A stretch of DNA of 64,000 nucleotides from Limibacillus halophilus. Lineage in GTDB: Bacteria > Pseudomonadota > Alphaproteobacteria > Kiloniellales > CECT-8803. Shown here piece by piece: positions 49,871 to 57,773 of the stretch. The notes under the pieces are model-generated. The model was not told where the DNA came from. It saw only the letters and a list, made by a program, of their open reading frames with translations, and ran no database searches. Numbering within the stretch: the stretch's first letter is position 1; the number at the start of each line of letters is the position of its first letter. The DNA lies in contig NZ_JACHXA010000001.1 of NCBI RefSeq assembly GCF_014191775.1, forward strand, positions 620,001 through 684,000, read 5' to 3'. The position numbers were made by a program, and so were the translations under genes.

Positions 49871-50845
49871 ATGTCCAACGAAGTGCTCTACCTCAGTAGG
49901 TCCGACATCGATAGTCTGGCAATACCCATGCACGCAGTGATCGAGATGACCGAATCTGCATTGCGCGAGAAATCACGTGGCAAGGCGATCATGCCGGCCA
50001 AACATTGGATATCGCCAGCGGGAGAGCGGTTTTTCTCCGCAATGAGTGGGGCTTTGCTGGAGAGCGGCGCGGTGACCTGCAAGTGGCAGAGTGGATCACC
50101 TGAGAATGCAAAGCTGGGACTCCCATACATAACCGGGCTTTTGCTGCTGAACGATTTGGCGACCGGACGGGCCAGGGCGGTAATGGATTCCACCTGGATC
50201 ACCGCGCAGCGTACAGCCGCCGCTACTGCGGTGGCAGCCAAGTATCTCGCCTGCTCGACACCCCGCACGCTGGCGATCATTGGCTGCGGCGTTCAGGGGC
50301 GCACCAACCTCCAGGCCTTGCGAATCATCCATTCTTCATTGTGTGAATTACGGGCTTTCGATATCGACCCGGATAGGGCGAAGGCATATGTCGCCGAAGC
50401 TGCCAGTACCCATGGAATTGCTGCTTGTAGTTTTCCTAGTGTGAGGGAAGCGGTCGCCGACGCGGACATTGTCGTCACTTGCGGTCCAATTGTCTCAAAC
50501 GGGGATCGGATTATTCAAGGCCGGTGGCTTAAGCCAGGCGCTCTTCTGGTAACGCTGGACTATGATTGTTATCTCGATCCGTTGGCGATCAATCAATTTG
50601 ATGCGGTTTTCACCGATGATGTTGAGCAGGTTGAACATTTGAAAGAGTATGGTTTCTTTGCCGCGCTTCCGGAAAGTCTGATGGAGCTTGGCACGGTCTT
50701 TCAAGCGCCTGGGCACGCTCGCAAAGGAGAAGCTGATCGTATTCTGTCGGTCAATTTGGGGCTGGCGATTGAAGATACGGCTGTTGCGGATCTGATAGAC
50801 CAGGATGCGCGCGCCAAAGGCGTCGGAACGATTCTGCAGCTCTAA
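49871..50845 (+). CDS. Ornithine cyclodeaminase / mu-crystallin family protein
   Basis: The 324-residue NAD(P)-dependent enzyme belongs to the OCD/mu-crystallin family, which includes ornithine cyclodeaminase, alanine dehydrogenase and pyrroline-2-carboxylate reductase. The Rossmann motif is TLAIIGCGVQGRTNLQAL (about 136-153). RTAAATAVAAKYLA precedes it and the K-W-x-S loop is VTCKWQSGSPENAK. The start at 49871 replaces a longer frame read through the DUF35 gene. With the hydroxyproline-dehydratase-like gene at 46028 it forms the enzyme pair of the trans-3-hydroxyproline route, where this family reduces Delta1-pyrroline-2-carboxylate to proline. An IS6 remnant starts just behind it. Confidence 0.88.
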   Translation: MSNEVLYLSRSDIDSLAIPMHAVIEMTESALREKSRGKAIMPAKHWISPAGERFFSAMSGALLESGAVTCKWQSGSPENAKLGLPYITGLLLLNDLATGRARAVMDSTWITAQRTAAATAVAAKYLACSTPRTLAIIGCGVQGRTNLQALRIIHSSLCELRAFDIDPDRAKAYVAEAASTHGIAACSFPSVREAVADADIVVTCGPIVSNGDRIIQGRWLKPGALLVTLDYDCYLDPLAINQFDAVFTDDVEQVEHLKEYGFFAALPESLMELGTVFQAPGHARKGEADRILSVNLGLAIEDTAVADLIDQDARAKGVGTILQL

Positions 50846-50849
50846 GATA

Positions 50850-50985
50850 TCTGCATCATGATCGCGAGGCGGATGTTCTCGAGCGACGTCTTGAAGTGTC
50901 GGAATGGGCTGCGTTAGGGCATGGTCGCAAGGTAGGGGGCGGCACAAGCTCTCTCAACCTAAGCTCTTCTGACAATACCATCGAG
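50850..50985 (-). pseudogene. Remnant of IS6-family transposase, 5' part (fragment D)
   Basis: The DNA aligns without gaps to 55929-56064 of the intact copy (offset 5079). The identity includes CATCATG, GGCGACGTCTTGAA-type words and GGTAGGGGGCGGCACAA. The transposase start codon is kept (50922-50920), but the frame is M-P-stop, then RSPFRHFKTSLENIRLAIMM against RSPFRYFKTSPEIIRLAVMM. It is therefore a true pseudogene. It separates the racemase/thiolase operon from the redox gene group. Confidence 0.85.
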
Positions 50986-51022
50986 ACCCCTTTATTGGCT
51001 AAATCAAATTTCCATCGACTCG

Positions 51023-51979
51023 TTACGCGGCAAAGCGAAGTCGCGGACCGACAGGTATAATGCCTGACGGGTTAAGTGCCTTGATCGAGTAATATCCGGC
51101 CTTGATATGGTCGAGATTGACAGTCTCGGAGACTCCGGGAAGCGCATAAATCCGCTCGATATAGGCCGATATCGCCGGATAGTCGGCAAGCTGCCGGATG
51201 TTGCACTTGAACAGCCCGTGATAGGCCGCATCGAAACGGACCAGCGTGACGAACAGCCGGATATCGGACTCCGTCAGGCCATCGCCGAAGAGGAAGGAGC
51301 GGCCATTAGACAGGCGGCCTTCAAGGGTTTCCAGCATCGCGAAGACGTCCGTTACCGCTTCCTCATAGGCCGCCTGGCTGGACGCGAAACCAGCCTTATA
51401 GACACCGTTGTTAAGCTTCTCGTACATCTCCTTGTTCAGCGCGTCGATTTCCGCGCGGCATGCTTGCGGATAGAGATCGACAGACGCGTCGCCGAAAGCG
51501 TCGAACGCTGAATTCAGCATGCGCAGGATGTCGCTCGACTCGTTGTTGACGATGGTCTTCCTCTTCTTGTCCCAGAGGACCGGGACCGTGGCGCGGCCGG
51601 TATAGCCCGGATCGGCACGGGTATAGAGTTCATGCAGATATGTCGCGCCGTTCAGCGTATCCGGCCCTGAGCCCGGAAAGTCGCCGAACCACCATCCCTG
51701 ATCGGTCAGGGCTGGCTCGACGACTGTCACGCTGATCACATCGTCGAGCTTTTTCAACTTGCGCGCCAGCAGAGTGCGCGATGCCCACGGGCAGATCAGG
51801 GCAACATATAGGTGGTAGCGCCCCGGCGCAGCCTTGAAGCCTTCGCCCCCCGTGGGGCTCGCCTTGCCATTGGGCGTCACCCAATGGCGAAAGCTGGATA
51901 CCTGCCGAACGAAACGTCCCTTCTCATCTTTTGCTTGAACCGGGTCCCAGTCGGCGGTCCATTTACCATCGACAAGCAT
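51023..51979 (-). CDS. Glutathionyl-hydroquinone reductase (Xi-class GST, YqjG-like)
   Basis: The 318-residue protein reduces glutathionyl-hydroquinones using the Cys of the CPWAxR motif. The motif LICPWASRTLLARKLKKLD lies near residues 58-76. The family marks WWFGDFPGSGPDTLNGATYLHELY, RATVPVLWDKKRKTIVNNESSDILRMLN and the C-terminal GST helical domain are all present. ATG 51979 (MLVDGKWTADW) is the start; a longer frame upstream runs into the neighbouring gene. It is the last gene of a minus-strand group with an FMN reductase, DoxX and an NADP-binding protein, all typical of a response to quinones or chlorinated aromatics. Confidence 0.93.
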   Translation of the reverse strand: MLVDGKWTADWDPVQAKDEKGRFVRQVSSFRHWVTPNGKASPTGGEGFKAAPGRYHLYVALICPWASRTLLARKLKKLDDVISVTVVEPALTDQGWWFGDFPGSGPDTLNGATYLHELYTRADPGYTGRATVPVLWDKKRKTIVNNESSDILRMLNSAFDAFGDASVDLYPQACRAEIDALNKEMYEKLNNGVYKAGFASSQAAYEEAVTDVFAMLETLEGRLSNGRSFLFGDGLTESDIRLFVTLVRFDAAYHGLFKCNIRQLADYPAISAYIERIYALPGVSETVNLDHIKAGYYSIKALNPSGIIPVGPRLRFAA

Positions 51980-51995
51980 TGCCTTGCTCCACTCT

Positions 51996-52553
51996 TTACG
52001 ATTGAGCCGCGTGCTGTTTGACCCACGCGACATAGCGGTCGACCCAGTCTTGCAGGAATTCGCGGCTTCCCTCGCCAATCCCGCCGTCAGCATCGAACAA
52101 TTCCTCGCTGATCTGGATGAACGCCTCGGGCTGTCCGAGCGTCGGCATGTCCAGACAGGCAAGGGTGTTGCGAAGATGCTGCTGGGCCAGCGCGGTGCCA
52201 ATCGCGCCGACGGAGACCCCGATCACGCCCGCCGGTTTGCCCGCCCACACACTCTGCCCATAAGGCCGCGAGGCATGGTCGATGGCGTTTTTGAGGACGC
52301 CCGGAACCGAGCGGTTGTATTCCGGCGTGATGAACAGCACGCCATGCGCCGTCTCAATTTCGGATTTCAGCCGCTTCACGGCAGGCGCCTGATCCTCATC
52401 GTCATCCTGGTTGTAGAGTGGCAGATCGCCGATTTCGACCGGGCGGAACTCCATCTCATCCGGCGCAAGCATTGCCAGCGCCTTCGCCAACTTCTTGTTG
52501 AAGGAGTCGCGGCGCAGGCTGCCAACGACTACGGCAATTTCAAATTTACTCAT
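51996..52553 (-). CDS. NAD(P)H-dependent FMN reductase (ChrR/quinone reductase-like)
   Basis: The 185-residue flavodoxin-fold enzyme has the FMN phosphate loop VGSLRRDSFNKKLAKAL (residues 10-26). FITPEYNRSVPGVLKNAIDHASR and AGKPAGVIGVSVGAIGTALAQQHLRN follow, the signature of NADPH-dependent FMN/quinone/chromate reductases. It performs two-electron reduction of quinones, avoiding semiquinones. It lies 16 bp before the glutathionyl-hydroquinone reductase gene, so the two are likely co-translated. Confidence 0.92.
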   Translation of the reverse strand: MSKFEIAVVVGSLRRDSFNKKLAKALAMLAPDEMEFRPVEIGDLPLYNQDDDEDQAPAVKRLKSEIETAHGVLFITPEYNRSVPGVLKNAIDHASRPYGQSVWAGKPAGVIGVSVGAIGTALAQQHLRNTLACLDMPTLGQPEAFIQISEELFDADGGIGEGSREFLQDWVDRYVAWVKQHAAQS

Positions 52554-52648
52554 GATTCATTCCCTATCTCCGATCAGTTGCGTCTTCGCGTCGGAGCCCC
52601 CGCGAGCCCGCCATAGTCGGACTCATCACGGGGCTTCACCAACGCGGT

Positions 52649-53065
52649 TCACGAGTGCCGAGAGAAAAGTGTCTTCGGATTCAGGGCATAAGGGCCGTCA
52701 CCCAGAAGGGCCTGGACAACCATCGCCACCGCCCAGAAAGCGGGAAATTCCCAGCCGCCGCCTTCATTCGAAAACAGCCAGCCTGTATCGGCGTGTGCGA
52801 AGATGATCGAACCAATCAAGACAGGGACGAGGGCCAGCGAGACCAGACGCGTAAACACGCCGAGGATCAGCGCTGCGCCGCCTCCTACTTCTGCGATTAT
52901 CGTAAGGTAAGCAAGGAACCCCGGCAGCCCGAGGGACTCGAAGAAGCCTACCGTTCCCGAAGGGGTGAACACAAATACTTTGAGTAATCCGTGGGCGAGA
53001 AATAATACTCCCAAGGAAACGCGCAATAAAAGCGCAGCGTGCGGAGCGGTTTTTTCTTGAATCAT
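52649..53065 (-). CDS. DoxX family membrane protein
   Basis: The 138-residue protein has four predicted membrane segments (about 11-29, 47-66, 71-91, 104-125). The DoxX pattern is ALLLRVSLGVLFLAHGLLKVF, LGLPGFLAYLTIIAEVGGGAALILGVFTRL. DoxX-like proteins in proteobacteria are linked to redox stress and quinone detoxification, but the reaction is not defined. It lies in the same direction as the FMN reductase 95 bp downstream and 49 bp after the NADP-binding gene. Confidence 0.9.
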   Translation of the reverse strand: MIQEKTAPHAALLLRVSLGVLFLAHGLLKVFVFTPSGTVGFFESLGLPGFLAYLTIIAEVGGGAALILGVFTRLVSLALVPVLIGSIIFAHADTGWLFSNEGGGWEFPAFWAVAMVVQALLGDGPYALNPKTLFSRHS

Positions 53066-53114
53066 GGTCGTTATCCTTTGTTAATAGTGTGCGAATTGAA
53101 GCAGGGGCGGTTCA

Positions 53115-53765
53115 CTACGCCGCTTCGCGCTCAATCCATGCGGGTGCGATTTGCGTACCACGTCCGAGGCTGTAGCCAAGCTGGATGTTCAGCGCCGCCA
53201 GCGGCTCCAGATAGCGCGCATTTTTAAGCGGGCCTGCGTCGACGGCATCGAAACCGGCGGCGTTGATTATTTCGGAAACCGCTTTCTTGGCCGCGTCGTC
53301 GTCGCCAGCATAAAACACCTGGACCGGGCGTTCGCCGAAGCGGGGGCCTTCCGCATAGATTTGCGCGAATACCGTATTGAACGCCTTCACCACGGGCGCG
53401 CCCGCCACGCGCTTTTGAATCTCTTCAGCGGCGGAGCTTTCGAAGCCGAGGGTCAGTCCGGAAAAGTCTTCCGTCAATGGATTGGTCGCATCGATGACGA
53501 TCTTTCCGGAGAGGCTTCCGGCAATAGCGATCACGTCGGCAGTCTCTGCGTAAGGAACGGCAAGAATGACAACGTCCGCATCGCGGACAGCACTGGCAAC
53601 ATCGCTACCGCGAACGTTGCCGCCATGTTCTTTGACAATGGCATCGGCTGCCGCGCGGCCCTTTGCTTCCGTGCGCGCGCCCATGACCACGCCATGCCGT
53701 GTCTTCGACAGGACTTTCGCCAGTCCCGTACCGACATTTCCTGTTCCGACAATCGAGATATTCAT
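53115..53765 (-). CDS. NADPH-dependent F420 reductase-like / NAD(P)-binding oxidoreductase
   Basis: The 216-residue Rossmann protein of the F420-dependent NADP reductase-like family has MNISIVGTGNVGTGLAKVLSKTRHGVVMGAR at the N-terminus (GxGxxG). DADVVILAVPYAETADVIA, KIVIDATNPLTEDFSG and VVKAFNTVFAQIYAEGP follow, all family hallmarks. Many such proteins act without F420. It is the first gene of the redox group, divergent from the LysR gene at 54116 over a 350-bp region with an inverted repeat at 53880-53902. The expected inducer is a quinone or other electrophile. Confidence 0.9.
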   Translation of the reverse strand: MNISIVGTGNVGTGLAKVLSKTRHGVVMGARTEAKGRAAADAIVKEHGGNVRGSDVASAVRDADVVILAVPYAETADVIAIAGSLSGKIVIDATNPLTEDFSGLTLGFESSAAEEIQKRVAGAPVVKAFNTVFAQIYAEGPRFGERPVQVFYAGDDDAAKKAVSEIINAAGFDAVDAGPLKNARYLEPLAALNIQLGYSLGRGTQIAPAWIEREAA

Positions 53766-54115
53766 AGCTCTAACACCTTTCTTCCGTTCGTGTTTGCTTG
53801 TGGCGACCCGTTCGAGAACCGCCTCTATTTTCTAGATACGGATTTCCGAATCGTTTATAAACGCAGATATTATATATTGATTATCAACAAAATATTGATA
53901 ATAGTCTAAGCATCTATCCATCGATGGCTCGACCGGTGATGCCCTGCATACGAGCGAACTCACTGGCTTGACTGCGCGGAGTGGGCGAAATCTGGTGCGT
54001 GCGAATAAGGTCGAGTTTGAGTTGTCTGAAGCCTTTGCGTCGAGAGCGGGCTGGTAGGAGGCAATCATTCCTTGCAAGATTGCCCGGAGAACAAAGAGAC
54101 CTACAGGTAGTGATC
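53766..54115. promoter_or_regulatory. Divergent promoter region of the redox group and its LysR gene
   Basis: 350 bp without a gene. It is AT-rich at 53855-53910 and contains an inverted repeat, ATTATCAA (53880-53887) and TTGATAAT (53895-53902), with a 7-bp centre. That is the likely LysR operator. A longer frame into the LysR gene from 53981 has no ribosome site and is not credited. Confidence 0.55.
53880..53902. promoter_or_regulatory. Candidate LysR operator
   Basis: ATTATCAA and TTGATAAT form an 8-bp inverted repeat spaced 7 bp apart. The half-site ATTATCAA also occurs in the 31-bp palindrome at 12789-12819, but with a 5-bp centre there. Confidence 0.5.
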
Positions 54116-55021
54116 ATGGACACGATTGACGGCATGAGAACGTTCGTAACGGTGGTCAAGGAGGGCTCCTTCACCGCAGCTGCGGGTCGACGGAGAATGT
54201 CCACCGCTTTGGTCAGCAAGTACGTTGGTCAGCTTGAAGACCATCTCGGCGTGCGACTGCTTAACCGCACGACTCGCTCGCTCACACTAACTGAGATCGG
54301 GGCTGCCTATTTCGAACGCTGCCAACAGATACTCGACGATCTTGATGAGCTGGAATCAAGTGTCCAGGATCGCCACGCCTCACCGCGAGGGACGCTGATT
54401 ATCTCTGCGCCGGTAACGTTCGGCGAGTTGTACCTGACTGATGTAGTCGCTCGGTTCTTGGCGGCTCATCCAGACGTCAGAATCGACCTGAATCTGACAG
54501 ACCGCTTCGTTAACCTTGTGGACGAAGGTGTGGATGTTGCCATTCGCATCGCCGAACTTGAGGATTCGCCGCTCATTGCGCGTCGTCTTGCCCCGGCTCG
54601 GATAGTTGTATGTGCGTCACCTGTCTATCTTAAGCGCAGAGGTGCGCTACGCTACCTGAACGACCTGGAGAAGCATGATTGTATTGTCGACAGAAATTTT
54701 CGCAGCGGGTCTCTTTGGCAGTTCAAGGAGGATGGCAAGCAGAAATCAATCCAGGTTGATGGGCGGTTTACGGTCAACAATGCCGCATCCGTCCGAAGAA
54801 TGCTGCTAGCCGATATGGGCGTCGGCCTGATTCCAACCTTCGCTGTCGGGCCAGACATACGGCAGGGTCGGCTCAAGATTCTTCTCGATGCGTACGAAGG
54901 GTCCAACCTGGGAGTTTACGCAGTATACGCGCATAACCGGCATCTTGCGGGCAAGGTGCGCGCATTCGTTGATTTCGCAGTAAAGTGCTTCGGTGCGTCT
55001 CCCGAATGGGACCAGTACTGA
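54116..55021 (+). CDS. LysR-family transcriptional regulator (redox group)
   Basis: The 301-residue protein has a LysR helix-turn-helix at residues 4-60 (IDGMRTFVTVVKEGSFTAAAG, then TALVSKYVGQLEDHLGVRLLNRTTR) and an effector domain from about residue 90. The pattern is close to the large group of regulators next to quinone or NADP-oxidoreductase genes. ATG 54116 is chosen because the family begins with MDxIDxMRTF. It is divergent from the NADP-binding gene at 53765 and probably controls both directions. An IS6-family element lies 276 bp after its stop. Confidence 0.9.
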   Translation: MDTIDGMRTFVTVVKEGSFTAAAGRRRMSTALVSKYVGQLEDHLGVRLLNRTTRSLTLTEIGAAYFERCQQILDDLDELESSVQDRHASPRGTLIISAPVTFGELYLTDVVARFLAAHPDVRIDLNLTDRFVNLVDEGVDVAIRIAELEDSPLIARRLAPARIVVCASPVYLKRRGALRYLNDLEKHDCIVDRNFRSGSLWQFKEDGKQKSIQVDGRFTVNNAASVRRMLLADMGVGLIPTFAVGPDIRQGRLKILLDAYEGSNLGVYAVYAHNRHLAGKVRAFVDFAVKCFGASPEWDQY

Positions 55022-55296
55022 CTACGCCCACACTTGACACATACGCCACGTGGTATCGAGAGCTTGCTTCCGCCAGCGTTGAACTGGTCGTATATTGCCA
55101 TATGCAACCCACATCGCAGCAATTGTAGGGGATGCCTTGCTGGAGCGGTCGTAGGCTTTCGCAGAGACTATTTGAGGGCCTGCTGAGCGAGCGGATGAAC
55201 AGCGCGACGGTTGTCGGCGTATCCCCGCACGACAGGCAGGAGGGAGGCGTCAGACGAATTCGAACTCGTCTCAGTAAGCCTCGGCAGTGGCGAGCG
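55022..55296. other. Intergenic region left of the IS6-family transposase
   Basis: 275 bp between the LysR gene and the transposase stop. The outer end of the IS should lie here, but I could not find a match to the right-hand terminal sequence (56091-56115). The left end may be diverged or lost. Confidence 0.4.
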
Positions 55297-56001
55297 TCAA
55301 ACAGCGAGAAGACCGAGCCACTCGGCGAGAGCAGCGGCGCGGTTCAGCTTGAAAAATTTTCGACTTGAGAGGCTACGTTCTGTATTGAAGAGGTTATAGA
55401 CGGAGACATGGACGGCGGCGAATTGCTGCAAACTTCGCATTTGCCTGAAGCGAAGCATCGCGCGCTCCCGTCGTCGGAAGGGCAGGTGTGAATTCTCTGC
55501 TCGATTGTTCAGCCAGCGGCCATATACCTGGCGAGCTGCGGTCCCAATATCCCTGAATGCCGCACCGTACGATCTCAGCCGGTCGGTCACAATGATCTTA
55601 GGCTGGCCATGCTTACGCATTGCTTTCCTTAGGAATTTCAACGCAGCTTTCTTATCTCGTCTCTTTGTCACGAAACTTTCCAGAACCTCGCCCTCGTGAT
55701 CCACGGCGCGCCACAGATAGTGCGTTTCCCCGTTGATCTTCACGAACACCTCATCCAGGTGCCATCTCCAGAGGCTTGATCGGATGCTCTGGATCCGTCG
55801 CTTGCGGATCTCGGCAGCGAACATCGGTCCAAAACGGCTCCACCAGAAACGCACTGTCTCGTGGCTGATATCGATCCCGCGCTCGTGGAGAAGGTCCTCT
55901 ACATTCCGCAGTGAAAGCGGGAAGCGAACATACATCATGACCGCCAGGCGGATGATCTCGGGCGACGTCTTGAAATAGCGGAATGGGCTTCGTTTGGTCA
56001 T
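55297..56001 (-). CDS. IS6-family (IS26-like) transposase
   Basis: The 234-residue DDE transposase, exactly the IS26 length, starts at ATG 56001 (MTKRSPFRYFKTSPEIIRLAVMM). It has a helix-turn-helix in LRNVEDLLHERGIDISHETVRFW. The DDE domain has D in WHLDEVFVKING, D in KIIVTDRLRSYG and E in NRAENSHLPFRRRER. All three acidic residues are kept, so the enzyme may be active. A longer upstream frame is IS leader and DhaK tail and is not credited. Four decayed relatives occur in the window (28233, 29766, 39229, 50850), all in this orientation. Confidence 0.95.
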   Translation of the reverse strand: MTKRSPFRYFKTSPEIIRLAVMMYVRFPLSLRNVEDLLHERGIDISHETVRFWWSRFGPMFAAEIRKRRIQSIRSSLWRWHLDEVFVKINGETHYLWRAVDHEGEVLESFVTKRRDKKAALKFLRKAMRKHGQPKIIVTDRLRSYGAAFRDIGTAARQVYGRWLNNRAENSHLPFRRRERAMLRFRQMRSLQQFAAVHVSVYNLFNTERSLSSRKFFKLNRAAALAEWLGLLAV

Positions 56002-56115
56002 GTGCGCAGGGTAGGGGGCGGCACAAATTCCCTCAACCCAAGTTCTTCTGACAATGCCCCCTCCCTTGCTCAAGGCGATTTGCTCTGACAGAGCCGTTTT
56101 TTTGACAGTACCCCC
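55297..56115 (-). mobile_element. IS6-family insertion sequence (left end not resolved)
   Basis: Contains the intact transposase and, at the right side, a terminal-like sequence (GCCGTTTTTTTGACAGTACC region, 56091-56115). This directly abuts the DhaK-DhaL stop at 56117. The matching inverted repeat was not seen on the left, so the element boundary there is uncertain. Confidence 0.7.
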
Positions 56116-56116
56116 T

Positions 56117-57763
56117 TCAGGTTTGTTGCGTTGCCAAGTTACCAGCTTCGGCAAGTTTCTCGAAAAGCCGAGCCACCGCCTCAGCACCGGGATCATTGTG
56201 CCCGGCGAGGCTTTCTTCAGGGAGATAACTTGCGCGTCCAGCCCGCGCCCGCGTCATCCTGGCAGTCGAATCTGCACCCTCTCGAGCGGCGCGGGCGGCC
56301 GCCTCGAGTCCATGGTGTAGTGTTTCCAAGGCGGGAAAGAGTGCATCAATCATTGTGCGATCGCCTGGGCGGGCTCCGCCGACCTGCTGTATCCGATCGA
56401 GGCCGGACTTCAACGCGTCGATGGTATTTTGGCCACTCGCCAAGGCATCCCCAGCAGCAACGAAGAAGATTGCCAGGAGGACGCCGGACGACCCGCCCAT
56501 CGTCTGGTTCAGCTCGAAGCCGACCGCGCGGCAAAGCTGGGTTTGATCGGCGAGTGGCAAGCGGTCCAAAGCATCGATCAATGCGCGCGATGCAGTCGAA
56601 AGCGTGCTACCAGTGTCTCCGTCACCGGACTTGGCATCCAAGGCGTTCAGGTGTGCCTCTGCGTCGATCAAGATTCTACAGCAGCGCCAAATAAATGTGC
56701 CCATTTCATTGTTTTTTGACGGGATAGGTCTGATAGGGGTCAACCCGTCGGGCAGGGCCAGAACTTCGATCTCCCCAACGGGGAGGCACCCCGGCCAGGC
56801 CCAGGGGGCCACCGGGGCGGTTAGGGCTGCCTCGTCTTCGCTGGTCGCCGGAAACAACGAGACCGAAAAGCCCTGCATGTCCAGGGATGTCATCATCGGC
56901 GCCGGCCCAATAAGCCAGCGAATTTGTTCCCCAATGCGTGACTGCGTGAGTTCCTCGGCCAACACTGCCATTTCCAGCGGCGTCGCGCCGCCCAGGTTGT
57001 TGAGCAGCGCAAAGTGCGAGCCAGCTCCAATGTTCGGAGATAGTCGGCCCACTACCATTTCCATTGCTTCCCGAGCATTGGAGAAGTCGACCTGTTCGGC
57101 TCCGGCTTCACCGTGAATTCCAAGACCAAGCTCGGCCTTGCCTGGGCCGATCCGGTCCTCTTTTGGCGAGCCGGGGATCTTGCAGGTGTCCAGAGACATT
57201 CCAATAGAGACGACATTTTTGACAACGCGCTGTGCCGTCTCGGTCACCCGATCCAGATCCGCGCCCTCCTCGGCCAGCGCTCCAGCAATCTTGTGGACAA
57301 AGAGCGTGCCGGCCACGCCTCGCGCCTGAGGAAGATCAGGAAGCGCCACGTCATCGTCGACGATGACCATGTTCACCTTCAGGCCCTGCGCGCGGGCGCG
57401 TTCGGCGGCGAGGCCGAAATTCAGCCGGTCCCCGGTGTAGTTCTTCACGATCAAGAGGCACCCCGCTTTACCGGTAACCGCCAGAATCCCGGCGAGCACT
57501 GCATCAACGGACGGTGAGGCGAAGACCTCACCGCAGACCGCTGCTGTCAGCATGCCTTTTCCGACGAACCCGGCGTGGCTGGGTTCATGGCCGGATCCAC
57601 CACCAGAAACCAGCGCCACCTTTGACCGGTCCCAATCGCTGCGCACGACGACTTTGATGTGGGGAAAGCCGTCCAACCGCGCGAGTCGTCCTTTTGCCGT
57701 CCGGAGTAGCCCGTCAATCGCCTCAGTGACCAGAGTTTCCTTGGAATTAATGAAGTTTTTCAT
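56117..57763 (-). CDS. Dihydroxyacetone kinase-family protein (DhaK-DhaL fusion)
   Basis: The 548-residue ATP-dependent kinase phosphorylates dihydroxyacetone or related ketoses such as erythrulose. The N-terminal DhaK domain (about 1-330) has VSGGGSGHEPSHAGFVG and the substrate-binding His217 in GIHGEAGAEQ. The C-terminal DhaL domain (about 350-548) has the Mg-nucleotide motif DAKSGDGDTGSTL and QTMGGSSGVLLAIFF. The start at 57763 follows GAGGAGAAC. It is the last gene of a minus-strand operon behind a complete ABC importer. It probably phosphorylates the imported sugar alcohol's ketose product, although no dehydrogenase is in view. An IS6 element abuts its stop. Confidence 0.92.
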   Translation of the reverse strand: MKNFINSKETLVTEAIDGLLRTAKGRLARLDGFPHIKVVVRSDWDRSKVALVSGGGSGHEPSHAGFVGKGMLTAAVCGEVFASPSVDAVLAGILAVTGKAGCLLIVKNYTGDRLNFGLAAERARAQGLKVNMVIVDDDVALPDLPQARGVAGTLFVHKIAGALAEEGADLDRVTETAQRVVKNVVSIGMSLDTCKIPGSPKEDRIGPGKAELGLGIHGEAGAEQVDFSNAREAMEMVVGRLSPNIGAGSHFALLNNLGGATPLEMAVLAEELTQSRIGEQIRWLIGPAPMMTSLDMQGFSVSLFPATSEDEAALTAPVAPWAWPGCLPVGEIEVLALPDGLTPIRPIPSKNNEMGTFIWRCCRILIDAEAHLNALDAKSGDGDTGSTLSTASRALIDALDRLPLADQTQLCRAVGFELNQTMGGSSGVLLAIFFVAAGDALASGQNTIDALKSGLDRIQQVGGARPGDRTMIDALFPALETLHHGLEAAARAAREGADSTARMTRARAGRASYLPEESLAGHNDPGAEAVARLFEKLAEAGNLATQQT

Positions 57764-57773
57764 GATGTTCTCC

